Both the position numbers and the translations under genes were made by a program. The notes under the pieces are model-generated. The model was given only the letters and a program-made list of their open reading frames with translations, ran no database searches and was not told the origin of the DNA. This document shows, piece after piece, positions 8,575 through 17,160 of a DNA stretch of 64,000 nucleotides (its first letter is position 1; each line of letters opens with the position of its first letter). Origin of the DNA: Flavobacteriales bacterium (GTDB lineage: Bacteria > Bacteroidota > Bacteroidia > Flavobacteriales_F > PHOS-HE28); NCBI GenBank assembly GCA_016788205.1, contig JAEUTA010000014.1, positions 62,001-126,000 on the forward strand, in the 5' to 3' direction.

Positions 8575-9116
8575 CACCAGTCTTTTTCGATGTTACGGCG
8601 CACAGCTGGACGGCGACGTGCGCGCACTTTTTCCTGCACGTCCTTTTCCGAGCGCTCCAGTGCATCCAACATCCGCATGGCGTCCTGCGGTGCGATGGAA
8701 TTGGGCTGAGGCTGGCCTTGCCGTTCCTTCTGCTGGTCCTGTTTGGCGCGCTCCTGCTCTTGTTGCTGCTGTTCTTTCTGTTGCTGCTCCTGCTGCTGTT
8801 GCTCCTGTTGCTGATCCTGCTGCTGCTTGTCCTGATCCTTCTTCTCTTGTTCCTTCTGCTGCTGATCCTTCTGTTGCTGGTCCTGCTGTTTCTTCTCTTC
8901 CTCCTTCACCAGTTCTTCGGCCAGCTTCAGGAGTTTCGGATCGCCCGGGTATTTCTGCAATGCTTCGTCCAGCGTGCGCAGGGCGAGCATCTTATCCTGC
9001 TTCACATATTCCTTCGAAGCCCGATCGAAGTAGGCTTGGGCCGTGATGTCCTGTGCCCGCGTGGCCATGCAGGAGGCCAGGGCCAACAGGAAGATGAGTG
9101 TGCGTAGGCGGGTCAT
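8574..9116 (-). CDS. Gln-rich TPR protein with BatC-like C-terminus
   Basis: This 180-residue exported protein has a signal peptide (ending ATRAQ, with a Cys in LASC that could be a lipobox), one TPR-like segment (about 28-65), then a long Gln/Glu/Lys tract (about 70-138) likely to be helical or disordered. It ends AMRMLDALERSEKDVQEK ... IEKDW, the tail usually found at the end of BatC proteins. The operon also has a separate TPR gene just upstream, so the usual BatC functions seem divided between two genes. The Gln codons make a CAG/CAA-rich low-complexity stretch. It overlaps both neighbours by a few bases. Confidence 0.8.
   Translation of the reverse strand: MTRLRTLIFLLALASCMATRAQDITAQAYFDRASKEYVKQDKMLALRTLDEALQKYPGDPKLLKLAEELVKEEEKKQQDQQQKDQQQKEQEKKDQDKQQQDQQQEQQQQEQQQKEQQQQEQERAKQDQQKERQGQPQPNSIAPQDAMRMLDALERSEKDVQEKVRARRRPAVRRNIEKDW
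8705..8925. repeat. CTG/TTG-rich low-complexity tract inside the Gln-rich gene
   Basis: The plus strand here is an imperfect run of CTG, TTG, CTT and CCT triplets, the complement of CAG, CAA, AAG and AGG codons. It encodes the Gln/Glu/Lys tract on the minus strand and a spurious poly-Leu frame on the plus strand. Such a tract can change length by replication slippage. Confidence 0.8.
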
Positions 9117-9919
9117 TTCGCTTGTGCTGCTTTGGTCACCACATCGAGTTTATGCATATAGTCCTGCTGTTGCCGCAAGGTGGGTTCGGATCTCAATCCA
9201 TCCTGCAATACCTTCAACGCTTCGGTGAACTTATACTGTTCCACGAGCGCATCGGCTTGAGCGATGAGCTGTTTGGCCCGTTCGCTCAATCCCTTGTTCT
9301 TGTTCTTGTCCTCGTCCTTTTTCGCCTTTTCTTCCGCTTCCTTCACGCGCCGGGCGATCAACTTTTGGATCACGGCCAGGTTATGGCGGGCATCCTCATC
9401 CGTGGGGATGATTCGAAGCGCATCCTTCAATGCCCCGGCGCTCTGGGCCAGTGCTGAATCCACGAGATGTTCCAGCCGCACCTGCTCCTTCTGCAGGGAA
9501 TCCCGCACCACGAACTGCCTCACTTTGGCGGCGATATCCTCGCCCACGATCCGCACGTCGGCCAGTTGTTCTAAGCTTCGTTCCGCCAGGCTGTCGGTGT
9601 TGATGGCGAGCATGCCCCAGCCCGTACCCGAGTTATGGAAGGCTTGCGACCGGGTCAAGGCTTCATCGCTGTTCGCGATGGTGCGTGCGTAGGCGTGGAG
9701 CGCGGTGTCCAGCAGGGCCTGTTCGAAGAGCGCGTTCCCCAGGTTGTAGGCCACACGCGGGTCGAACGCGGCTTGGGAATAGATCGAATCCGCCGCACGG
9801 AAACGGGCCTCGCGATACGGTCGTTCACCTTCTCGCAACGCCCGTTCCGCAGCGCGCTCCTCCGGCGAGCCACAGGCCGTGGCAAAGGCCATCACGGCGA
9901 TAGGTGCGAAGTGCTTCAT
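9113..9919 (-). CDS. batC: BatC-like TPR lipoprotein
   Basis: This is a 268-residue TPR protein. The ATG at 9919 gives a 4-nt ATGA overlap with batB, like most other junctions in this operon, and a lipoprotein signal (MKHFAPIAVMAFATAC, C at about 16). TPR-like units run from about 35 to 165, including YNLGNALFEQALLDTAL and the Bat-type RHNLAVIQKLI. A Lys/Glu-rich stretch and a last TPR unit follow. The usual EKDW tail of BatC is missing here and is instead found in the next gene. An in-frame ATG six codons earlier is possible. Probable role: periplasmic scaffold of the Bat complex. Confidence 0.8.
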   Translation of the reverse strand: MKHFAPIAVMAFATACGSPEERAAERALREGERPYREARFRAADSIYSQAAFDPRVAYNLGNALFEQALLDTALHAYARTIANSDEALTRSQAFHNSGTGWGMLAINTDSLAERSLEQLADVRIVGEDIAAKVRQFVVRDSLQKEQVRLEHLVDSALAQSAGALKDALRIIPTDEDARHNLAVIQKLIARRVKEAEEKAKKDEDKNKNKGLSERAKQLIAQADALVEQYKFTEALKVLQDGLRSEPTLRQQQDYMHKLDVVTKAAQAK

Positions 9920-11061
9920 AGCCTTAGCGTTGACCATTTGTTCCGCCAGTGGCGGCGCTCACCGAGCGAAAGTCCGAGAAGGACCAGGATGATGCCGATG
10001 CCCAACGGGTATTGGAACTGATCCTCATGGGCCGTGAACATGTAGCTGCCTTTCTCCGTGGTGTCCATGGTGCGCAGGTCTTCAACGAGCTGCTCCATAC
10101 CAGTTGCGCCGGAAGTAGCACGCACGTAAGCACCTTTGCCCTCAGCGGCGATCCGCTCGAGCATGGGTTCGTTCAGTTTGCTCACCACCGTATTGCCGTT
10201 CTCATCCTTCCGGAAGCCGGTTACCTGCCCATTGCGACGGATCGGGAGCGGACCTCCTTCCGGTGTTCCCATCCCGATGGTGTGGACGACGATGCCAGCT
10301 GCGGCTGCCTCGCGTGCGGCACCCTCGGCATCATCCTCATGGTTCTCACCGTCGGTTATGATGATGATGGCTTTACTGCCCGGGCTCTCCGCGTCGAAGC
10401 TTTCCTGGGCCAGGGAGATCGCCGCCCCAATGGCCGTGCCCTGTGTGCCCACCGAATTCGTGTTCACCGTGTTCAGGAACAACTTGGCGGCTGACCGGTC
10501 AGCGGTAATGGGTAACTGAACAAAGGCCTCACCGGCGAAAACGACGATGCCCAACCGATCTCCGCGCAGCTTATCGATGAGCTGGGACATCGCCCGGCGA
10601 GCCGCCTCCATGCGGCTTGGACGCAGGTCTTCGCACTCCATGCTGTTGCTTACATCGATGGCGACCACCAGGTCGATACCCTCGGACTTGACCTCTTCCA
10701 ATTTGGTCCCGAACTGCGGACCGGCCAACGCGACCACCACGAAGGATAGACCGTGGCGCAACAGCAAGAAGCGCAGGAGAACCCGTAGCGTCGAATTGCC
10801 GGGCACCATGCGCGCAAGCGTTACCCCCGATGAGAATCGTTTCAGCGCCCGGTTGCGCCAGCCAAGGTCCAGCAGGAAGATCAATGCGAACAACGGCCCG
10901 ATCAACAGGCCAGCCAGCATGTCAGGGCGTTCCAACTGGAAGGCGGGAACTTCCTTTTCAAGCAGCCACCAGCATCCGGACCAGAACAAGGCACTGACCC
11001 CTTCCAGGATGAGGACGATGGCCACGGTGGCACCGACGTGATATGTGCCCGGTGTTCTCAT
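9916..11061 (-). CDS. batB: BatB: VWA domain membrane protein
   Basis: A 381-residue protein with N-terminal membrane segments (about 10-32, 48-65 and 98-113), a von Willebrand A domain (about 128-310) and a C-terminal membrane helix (about 350-368). The metal-ion-dependent adhesion site DVSNS (D136, S138, S140) is intact, as is the later TDGENHEDD. It is the second of two VWA proteins in the operon and pairs with BatA. VWA partners of MoxR ATPases generally help mature or fold metal-containing or membrane complexes. The Bat link to oxygen tolerance comes from work in Bacteroides. Confidence 0.92.
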   Translation of the reverse strand: MRTPGTYHVGATVAIVLILEGVSALFWSGCWWLLEKEVPAFQLERPDMLAGLLIGPLFALIFLLDLGWRNRALKRFSSGVTLARMVPGNSTLRVLLRFLLLRHGLSFVVVALAGPQFGTKLEEVKSEGIDLVVAIDVSNSMECEDLRPSRMEAARRAMSQLIDKLRGDRLGIVVFAGEAFVQLPITADRSAAKLFLNTVNTNSVGTQGTAIGAAISLAQESFDAESPGSKAIIIITDGENHEDDAEGAAREAAAAGIVVHTIGMGTPEGGPLPIRRNGQVTGFRKDENGNTVVSKLNEPMLERIAAEGKGAYVRATSGATGMEQLVEDLRTMDTTEKGSYMFTAHEDQFQYPLGIGIILVLLGLSLGERRHWRNKWSTLRL

Positions 11062-12140
11062 GCCATACTTCGGAGGATGGTCCGATCGAGCAGCAGGCCC
11101 AAGAGAAGGATGAGACCGCCAACAAGAACGTAGGGCTCGTACTCTTCATGTTTCGACCGGTGCTCCGTGACCTTGATCCGGGTCTTCTCCAAGCGGTCGA
11201 TCTCGCTGTAGATATCCTTCAGTTTCTTCTCGTCGGTCGCACGGAAGTACTTGCCGCCTGTTCGATCGGCTATGCTCTTCATCGTTGCCTCGTCGATCTC
11301 AACGTCCACATGGTCGTAGCGATACTGTCCGGTGGCATAGCGCGCCACAGGCGATAACGCCTTCCCTCGGGTGCCCACACCGACCGTGTAGACCCGAACC
11401 CCGAGTTGCTCCGCTATCTGGGCGGCGTCGTTCGGTTGTACGGTCCCCGCATTGTTCACACCGTCGGTCAGCAGGATCACCACCTTGCTCTTCGCTTCAC
11501 TTTCCCGCAATCTGTTCAGCGCGGTGGCCAGCCCACTTCCGACCGCCGTACCGCCGTCGATCAGCCCTGAATGAGCCTCGGAGAAAAGCTCCTTCAGTAC
11601 GCGATGATCCGTGGTGATGGGACATTGGGTGAACGCTTCACCTTCGTAGACGACGAGTCCGATACGGTCATTCGGCCGACCATCAATGAAGTCCATGGCC
11701 ACGCGTTTCGATGCTTCCAACCTATCGGGCTTCAGGTCTCGAGCAAGCATGCTGGCCGAAATGTCCAATGCGATCACGATATCGATGCCTTCGCGTTTAA
11801 CGTCCTGCCAGTTATCCTCGCTCTGCGGACGTGCCAGTGCGATGAACAACAAGCCAAGACCGAGCACACCGGTGGCGAAGGGCAGATGTCGGAAGAAGGC
11901 GAATACGTCCAATGGACCATTCACAGCTGCGTAAAGCGTGCTCAAGCGCACCATGGGGCCACGTCGCACGTTACGCCAGATGTAGAGCGCGACCACCGGT
12001 AGAAGCAGGATCAAGCACCAATACACCCAAGGATGTGCTGCTTCGAACTTTCGTATGGACCAGAGCAATGCCACCGCGATACCGGCAAAGGCAAGGGTGC
12101 ACCACACGAGCGCAAGAACGAGGTCCTTATTCCTACGCAT
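11058..12140 (-). CDS. batA: BatA: VWA domain membrane protein
   Basis: This 360-residue VWA protein has two N-terminal membrane segments (about 8-28 and 37-55), one at about 88-103, the VWA domain (about 118-310) with an intact metal site DISAS (D125, S127, S129), the later TDGVNNAG, and a C-terminal helix (about 335-355). It overlaps batB by 4 nt and the upstream gene by 8 nt. Order and spacing are those of Bacteroidota Bat operons. Confidence 0.92.
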   Translation of the reverse strand: MRRNKDLVLALVWCTLAFAGIAVALLWSIRKFEAAHPWVYWCLILLLPVVALYIWRNVRRGPMVRLSTLYAAVNGPLDVFAFFRHLPFATGVLGLGLLFIALARPQSEDNWQDVKREGIDIVIALDISASMLARDLKPDRLEASKRVAMDFIDGRPNDRIGLVVYEGEAFTQCPITTDHRVLKELFSEAHSGLIDGGTAVGSGLATALNRLRESEAKSKVVILLTDGVNNAGTVQPNDAAQIAEQLGVRVYTVGVGTRGKALSPVARYATGQYRYDHVDVEIDEATMKSIADRTGGKYFRATDEKKLKDIYSEIDRLEKTRIKVTEHRSKHEEYEPYVLVGGLILLLGLLLDRTILRSMA

Positions 12141-13059
12141 GGTCGGTAGACATCGGGCGTTGGGCGGTTTCCGTAACGAAGCGGGTCGCTTCGGTCATCA
12201 TACGCTCATTCTCCTGGGGTGACGGCACGGCCTTGGCGAACTTCACCATGTCGGCCAGTCGCAGCATGTTCTCCAGCTGCATGCGTTGCTCGCCGTTCAA
12301 TGGACTTATGCGAAGTTCTTTCACGAGTTCATCCGTGGTGCTTTCCATCGCTGGAATGCGGAAGCGTTCTTCGATGTAGCCGCGCAGGAGATCGGTCAAG
12401 CGGGAGTGATAGGACTTGTGGTCGCCTTGTTGCCATAAACGCTGCTTGTCCAGGTCCGACAAGGCCGCAAGTATCCGGTGATGGAGCGGCATCATGACTT
12501 GTGCGGCCTGGCGCTGCTGAACCGGTGACTTCTTCCGCAAGAGGAAGTAGAGCATCGTGATGATCGCCGCGAGCAGGGCGGCTCCACCTACGATCCATAG
12601 TGCATGCTGCCGGATCCAATACTGGACGCTGAAGGGCAGCACCTGGATGTCGTGGATGCCACGTAACGTAAGCGCCGTATCCAACGGAACCGTGCGCACT
12701 TCGAGGAGCAACGCTTCCGTCTCCATCGGTGCACCGTTGACCAAGAACCGGAATGGAGGCACGGCCCAGAAACCACTGTCGAACGAGGTGATGGCGAGGG
12801 TACGCACCTGACGCATCAGGCCATTGGATGCTTGGGTGGTGTCGATGCCACTGTCTTTCACGATCTCGACATGCCTGTTCAGCGTGTCGGAGAGAGCGGG
12901 CCATTGTACGCTCTCTTTCGTGGTGTAGGAGACCTCCAGGTGCAGCTTAACCTGCTCGCCGATGCGTATCACCGCGGTATCCATCCGCACGTCCACATAA
13001 CTGTTCTGGCCCATGGAGAGCAGCGGAAGGATGAGCGCTATGTGCAACAGCCACCTCAA
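12133..13059 (-). CDS. Bat operon membrane protein (DUF4381-like)
   Basis: A 308-residue protein with a signal peptide (about 1-18), a periplasmic Ig-like domain (about 20-130), one membrane helix (about 149-172) and a cytoplasmic helical tail with RLTDLLRGYIEERF, which resembles the tail of BatD. Genes of this kind often sit between the DUF58 gene and batA. The start is TTG at 13059, overlapping the DUF58 stop as TTGA. The next Met is inside the signal peptide end, so TTG is the better choice. Confidence 0.8.
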   Translation of the reverse strand: MRWLLHIALILPLLSMGQNSYVDVRMDTAVIRIGEQVKLHLEVSYTTKESVQWPALSDTLNRHVEIVKDSGIDTTQASNGLMRQVRTLAITSFDSGFWAVPPFRFLVNGAPMETEALLLEVRTVPLDTALTLRGIHDIQVLPFSVQYWIRQHALWIVGGAALLAAIITMLYFLLRKKSPVQQRQAAQVMMPLHHRILAALSDLDKQRLWQQGDHKSYHSRLTDLLRGYIEERFRIPAMESTTDELVKELRISPLNGEQRMQLENMLRLADMVKFAKAVPSPQENERMMTEATRFVTETAQRPMSTDHA

Positions 13060-13940
13060 CGGACCTCGCGTTGTTTGAGCAGTTGCATCAATGGCCGCAC
13101 ATAACCCTCTTGTGTGCTGATGGTGGCATGATCCACACCCGACCGGCGCAGGATCTCGCGTGTGCGGTTCTGGTGTTTGAGCGCTGCGGCCCGGAAGGCG
13201 TTGCGCACCGAACGGCTTCCAGTATTCACCCAGCGAGAATCGCCGGTCTCCGGGTCCACGAACTGGGCCAGACCCACGTTCGGTAGTTCCCCTTCACGCG
13301 GATCGGTACTGCGTAGCACTACGAGGTCGTGCCTGCGGTTCGCGATCTTCAAGGCCGGTTCGTAGTTCTCGTCCATCATGTCGCTGAGAAGGAAGGCGAT
13401 GCTGCGTTTCTTGATAACGCTGTTCAGGTACCGCAATGCAGCCGTGATGTCCGTTCCCCGGCTCTGCGGACGGAACTCCAGTAGTTCGCGCACCAGACGA
13501 AGGATGTGGCTGCGGCCTTTCTTCGGCGGTATGAACTTCTCCACGGTGTCGGTGAAGAGGATCAGGCCCACTTTATCGTTGTTCTTGATGGCGCTGAAAG
13601 CGATGGTAGCGCACGCTTCGGTGATCAGCTCGCGCTTCAGCTGTTGCGCGGTGCCGAACTCGCCGGATCCGCTCACGTCCGCCACGAGCATCACGGTGAG
13701 CTCGCGTTCTTCTTCGAACACCTTCACGAACGGATGACAGAAACGCGCCGTCACGTTCCAGTCGATCGTTCGTACCTCATCACCGGCCGTGTATTCGCGC
13801 ACCTCGCTGAAGGTCATGCCGCGCCCCTTGAACGCACTGTGGTACTCGCCGGAAAAGATGTGCTCGCTCAAGCCGCGCGTTTTCAGCTCGATCAAGCGCA
13901 CCTTCTTCAGGAGCTCCTTGGTATGTTGGGTCGTATTCAT
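13056..13940 (-). CDS. DUF58 (VWA-like) protein of the MoxR/Bat operon
   Basis: A 294-residue DUF58 protein. The hallmark GDEVRTIDWNVTAR lies near residues 52-65. The VWA-like core follows (VMLVADVSGSGEF at about 82, near-MIDAS DVSGS; later LLSDMMDEN). It has no membrane segment and is probably cytoplasmic, working with the MoxR ATPase encoded just upstream. The start at 13940 (MNTTQHTKELLKK) was chosen over a farther ATG because the family N-terminus KKVRLIELKTRGL follows closely. The 73-nt gap to moxR is the only real gap in the operon. Confidence 0.9.
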   Translation of the reverse strand: MNTTQHTKELLKKVRLIELKTRGLSEHIFSGEYHSAFKGRGMTFSEVREYTAGDEVRTIDWNVTARFCHPFVKVFEEERELTVMLVADVSGSGEFGTAQQLKRELITEACATIAFSAIKNNDKVGLILFTDTVEKFIPPKKGRSHILRLVRELLEFRPQSRGTDITAALRYLNSVIKKRSIAFLLSDMMDENYEPALKIANRRHDLVVLRSTDPREGELPNVGLAQFVDPETGDSRWVNTGSRSVRNAFRAAALKHQNRTREILRRSGVDHATISTQEGYVRPLMQLLKQREVR

Positions 13941-14013
13941 ATGCACATATGCGCATGTAGGCATGACGACCGTGCGAATGGGCGCAAGGTCACATGGGCA
14001 CATGCTCCAATGT

Positions 14014-15042
14014 TCAAGGCACCTCCACCGTGTTCAACACGCGATCGATGATCTCGTTCACGGAGATGTTCTCGGCTTCTGCTTCGTAGGTCAGGCCGAT
14101 GCGGTGCCGCAGGATATCGGGGCACACGGCGCGCACATCCTCGGGTATGACGTAGCCGCGACGCTTGGTGAAAGCGAAGGCTTTGGCCGCAAGCGCCATG
14201 TTGATGCTGGCACGCGGGCTGGCTCCGAAACCGATCATGCTGGTGAGGTCGGTGAGCTTGTATTGATCGGGTTTGCGCGTGGCGTAGACGATGTCCACGA
14301 TGTACTGCTCGATCTTCTCGTCCATGTAAACCTCACGTACGAGCTTGCGCGCATTGAGTATCTGTTCCGGACGCACAACCTTCTGCGGCTCTGGATTGCC
14401 CCCAGGACGAACGTTCTGGCGAATGATCAGCTTCTCCTCTTCTTTGCGGGGATAGTCCAGCACAACCTTCAGCATGAAACGGTCGGTCTGCGCTTCGGGC
14501 AGGGGATACGTCCCTTCTTGTTCGATCGGGTTCATCGTGGCGAGCACGAGGAAGGGTTGGGGTAGGGCATAGGTGGTGGCACCGATGGTCACCTGACGTT
14601 CCTGCATGGCTTCGAGCAATGCGCTCTGCACTTTGGCCGGTGCCCTGTTGATCTCATCGGCCAGCACGAAATTGCTGAAGATGGGACCTTTGCGCACGGT
14701 GAACTCCTCGTTGCGCTGGCTGTAGATCATGGTGCCGATCAAGTCGGCTGGCAACAGGTCCGGTGTGAACTGGATGCGGCTGAAACCGACGTCCACTGCT
14801 TGTGCGAGGGCTTTGATCGCCATGGTCTTCGCCAAGCCGGGCACACCTTCCAACAGGATATGGCCATCGGCGAGCAGGGCCACGAGCAGTTTCTGCACCA
14901 TGTCCTTTTGCCCAACGATCACCTTGCTCATCTCCTGGTCGATGAGGTCCACGAAGGCGCTCGCATGTTGGATGCGTTCGTTCAGCGCACGGATGCTATC
15001 CGAGGTAACGGGCTCTGCTGTTCCGGAAAGGATGTTGTCCAT
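14014..15042 (-). CDS. MoxR-family AAA+ ATPase
   Basis: A 342-residue MoxR ATPase and first gene of the nine-gene Bat operon. Walker A is GVPGLAKT (about 68-75). Walker B is VLADEINRAPAK (about 125), and sensor LVLATMNPIEQEGTY follows. The C-terminal lid contains GASPRASINM. MoxR proteins act as chaperone-like ATPases with VWA partners, here DUF58, BatA and BatB. The start MDNILSGT at 15042 avoids ten unlikely extra residues. A -7-like box CACCTTTG lies on the minus strand at 15081-15088, 39 nt upstream. Confidence 0.94.
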   Translation of the reverse strand: MDNILSGTAEPVTSDSIRALNERIQHASAFVDLIDQEMSKVIVGQKDMVQKLLVALLADGHILLEGVPGLAKTMAIKALAQAVDVGFSRIQFTPDLLPADLIGTMIYSQRNEEFTVRKGPIFSNFVLADEINRAPAKVQSALLEAMQERQVTIGATTYALPQPFLVLATMNPIEQEGTYPLPEAQTDRFMLKVVLDYPRKEEEKLIIRQNVRPGGNPEPQKVVRPEQILNARKLVREVYMDEKIEQYIVDIVYATRKPDQYKLTDLTSMIGFGASPRASINMALAAKAFAFTKRRGYVIPEDVRAVCPDILRHRIGLTYEAEAENISVNEIIDRVLNTVEVP

Positions 15043-15211
15043 GGTTCTGTTGTGCTCGGCCTGCGGCCGCAAGTTCTACGCAAAGGTGCTGGGAGCGGTG
15101 TTGGCCTTCTCAGCTTTGCGAGTTAAAGAACGTTAACCATTCGCTGTCGCAGGAACGGTTGAGGGCCTATGGTTTGAATGGTCGATCGCAGCGAAGAGGA
15201 CCGCCGACCTC

Positions 15212-15219
15212 TACCTTCG
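15212..15219 (+). promoter_or_regulatory. TACCTTCG -7-like box before the MazG-like gene
   Basis: TACCTTCG differs from TAnnTTTG at one base and ends 6 nt before the ATG at 15226, so a transcript from it would be nearly leaderless. The same octamer stands upstream of phoH, mtaB and the META gene. Confidence 0.5.
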
Positions 15220-15225
15220 GATCCC

Positions 15226-15639
15226 ATGGAGACCACGACAAAAGCCCTCACGCTTGAAGAGGCCACCGAACATGTTCGCGCGTTCCACGATGCGTTCGGC
15301 ATATCCAATTCGTCCGTCCTGAAAGGCGATATCGGAGACCGCGATGCACTGCTGCGCTACAAGCTGATCCGCGAGGAGAATGAGGAGTACCTGGAAGCGG
15401 CGCTGAAAGGTGACCTGGTGGAGGTGGCCGATGCGTTGGGCGATATCCTCTACGTCCTTTGTGGCACGCTGCTGAAACATGGCCTCGAACACAAGATCGA
15501 TGAGGTCTTCCGCGAGATCCAACGCAGCAACATGAGCAAGCTGGGTGCCGACGGTAAGCCGATCCATCGGGAGGATGGAAAGGTGATGAAGGGGCCGTCG
15601 TATTTCAGGCCGGATATCGCTTCGATCCTGGAGCGATGA
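15226..15639 (+). CDS. MazG-like nucleoside triphosphate pyrophosphohydrolase
   Basis: A 137-residue all-alpha NTP pyrophosphatase-type protein. The pattern EENEEYLEA (about 50-58) followed by EVADALGDILYV (about 66-77) is the Glu/Asp metal site of the MazG/HisE fold (ExxE ... ExxD). Such enzymes hydrolyse NTPs or modified NTPs to monophosphate and pyrophosphate. The C-terminal SNMSKLGADGKPIHREDGKVMKGPSYFRPDI is shared by short housecleaning members. The substrate is not predictable. ATG 15226 is chosen over an upstream in-frame GTG-type start because the -7-like box ends just before it. Its stop overlaps the next start by 4 nt. Confidence 0.87.
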   Translation: METTTKALTLEEATEHVRAFHDAFGISNSSVLKGDIGDRDALLRYKLIREENEEYLEAALKGDLVEVADALGDILYVLCGTLLKHGLEHKIDEVFREIQRSNMSKLGADGKPIHREDGKVMKGPSYFRPDIASILER

Positions 15640-16142
15640 ACCTGCCGCTGCTGCTTTCCAAAGCCCGCACTTCCGCTGCCTGGCGCTGGCGCTTGAATTT
15701 CCTGTTGCCATGGGCCATCCCTTTCAACGCCCCGCACGGGTTCAAGGTGATGCCGCTGCCTTCAGGTGGTATCAGTGTGTACATTCCATATTGGCGTGTG
15801 AACCGCAATCACATCAAGGGTATCCACGCGTGCGCCATCGCTACGGCCAGTGAGATGTGTAGTGGCCTTTCCGTGATGGAGAAGCTTGATCCCAAGCTGT
15901 ACCGCTTGATCATGCGCACGTTGCACATGGAGTATCGCTACCAGGCGAAACAAGCAGCGACGGCGAAGTGCGTGCCTACTGCGGAAGAGATCGCCGAGCG
16001 TGTGGTACGCCCGCTAGCATCACAGGATGCGGTGGACTATACCAGTACCGTAGAGGTACACGATGAGGCTGGCAACCACCTCGCGACCGCCACGGTCACC
16101 TGGCAGGTGAAGTTGTGGAGCAAGGTGCGCACGAAGGTTTGA
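15636..16142 (+). CDS. DUF4442 hot-dog-fold protein
   Basis: A 168-residue protein of the DUF4442 family, related to hot-dog-fold thioesterases. Features include the PFNAPHGFKV opening (about 28), PYWRVNRNHIKGIHACAIAT (about 50-69) with the NH-GIHACA pattern where thioesterases carry their active-site loop, and a final strand TATVTWQV. Activity is unproven. It overlaps the MazG-like gene by ATGA and is followed by a small membrane protein after 4 nt, forming a three-gene unit. Confidence 0.83.
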   Translation: MNLPLLLSKARTSAAWRWRLNFLLPWAIPFNAPHGFKVMPLPSGGISVYIPYWRVNRNHIKGIHACAIATASEMCSGLSVMEKLDPKLYRLIMRTLHMEYRYQAKQAATAKCVPTAEEIAERVVRPLASQDAVDYTSTVEVHDEAGNHLATATVTWQVKLWSKVRTKV

Positions 16143-16146
16143 CCAT

Positions 16147-16458
16147 ATGGGCGGAGGCATTATCGTGATCTTCTTCGGCTTCCTCCTTATGTGGGGAGTT
16201 GCCATCGTACCTGCCTACGCGATCATCCGTAAGCCGACCGCACGTATCCACTTCATCTTGCGCGTGGTGCTCTCCATCGTTGTGGCTTTCGTGCTCGCGC
16301 TGGTCGTTGCAGGGATCGCCATGTACTGGCGGTCCAAATGGATGCTCGGGGCATACTTCGTGGTCACGGTCCTGGCTTCCGGTGTGATCCTCTTCATGCT
16401 CACGTTCCGGAAGATCGTTGGGAGCGGTTCGCCATCACAGGACCCCTTCCGGGCCTAA
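16147..16458 (+). CDS. Small three-helix membrane protein, unknown
   Basis: I do not recognise this 103-residue protein. It has three hydrophobic segments (about 4-26, 33-58 and 64-87) separated by short basic turns, and a short polar tail. It starts 4 nt after the DUF4442 stop and is probably co-translated. Its stop lies 4 nt from the stop of the convergent DUF2238 gene. Confidence 0.65.
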   Translation: MGGGIIVIFFGFLLMWGVAIVPAYAIIRKPTARIHFILRVVLSIVVAFVLALVVAGIAMYWRSKWMLGAYFVVTVLASGVILFMLTFRKIVGSGSPSQDPFRA

Positions 16459-16462
16459 GGAA

Positions 16463-17104
16463 CTACGCCCTGGCAGCAGCACGCCTGACGATGCTCGCCA
16501 CCACCATCACCAGGACCGCTCCGCTGAAGGCCAATCCCATGTCTTTCTGCGCATCCCAGATATCGCCTTGTGATCCGAGGTAATCCGCGCCCTGCGCCGG
16601 GAAGAACACATCGGCCACGGCCCACTCGATCAATTCGTAGGCACCGCTGAAACTGAGCGTGATCTCCACAGGAAGCACCCAACACACCCAGTTGGGCCAG
16701 CCGAAGTGATTCTTGAAGTAATCTCGCATCGGATAGGCCAGCAGCAGGCCGAAACTGAAGTGAACGATGCGATCGTAATGGTTGCGTTCACCACGGAAGA
16801 CTTCCTGTAGCCAATAGCCAAACGGGTTGGATGCGTAGGTGTACATGGCGCCATAGATGTGGAGCATGATGTACACGAACATCAACGTGTAGCTGAGATC
16901 ACTGAATTTGAAACGCTTGTGCCCCCAGGCCAGCCCGCCGATGAAGAGCATGGTGAGGACGTTCTCGGTGATCCAATTGGACCGGTTGGTGGTGCCGATG
17001 AAGGTCCATGCCCACACGAGCAGGAAGATGCCCAGGAAGATCTTCAGCAGTGTGTTCTGGCCGAACGGAACGCGACCGACGGTAGAGGCGGTGGTGAATG
17101 CCAT
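16463..17104 (-). CDS. DUF2238 (YjdF-like) membrane protein
   Basis: A 213-residue protein with about six membrane segments (from about 20, 41, 67, 113, 146 and 190). The motifs NHYDRIVHFSFGLLLAYP and SGAYELIEWAVADVFF with QGDIWDAQKDM are typical of the DUF2238 family, whose function is unknown. The start MAFTTAS at 17104 is used; the frame stays open for 194 codons upstream, but that part is antisense-like shadow of the next gene. Confidence 0.87.
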   Translation of the reverse strand: MAFTTASTVGRVPFGQNTLLKIFLGIFLLVWAWTFIGTTNRSNWITENVLTMLFIGGLAWGHKRFKFSDLSYTLMFVYIMLHIYGAMYTYASNPFGYWLQEVFRGERNHYDRIVHFSFGLLLAYPMRDYFKNHFGWPNWVCWVLPVEITLSFSGAYELIEWAVADVFFPAQGADYLGSQGDIWDAQKDMGLAFSGAVLVMVVASIVRRAAARA

Positions 17105-17160
17105 GGGGGAGCAGCGTGGTGGCCGCCGCACGGACAAGATAGGCGCGAGGCGCAAATGGC

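Noticed and set aside
8718-9107. Plus-strand Leu-rich frame opposite the Gln-rich Bat gene
   Set aside because: It is the direct complement of the CAG/CAA codon tract and begins with a run of Leu with no export or coding signs.
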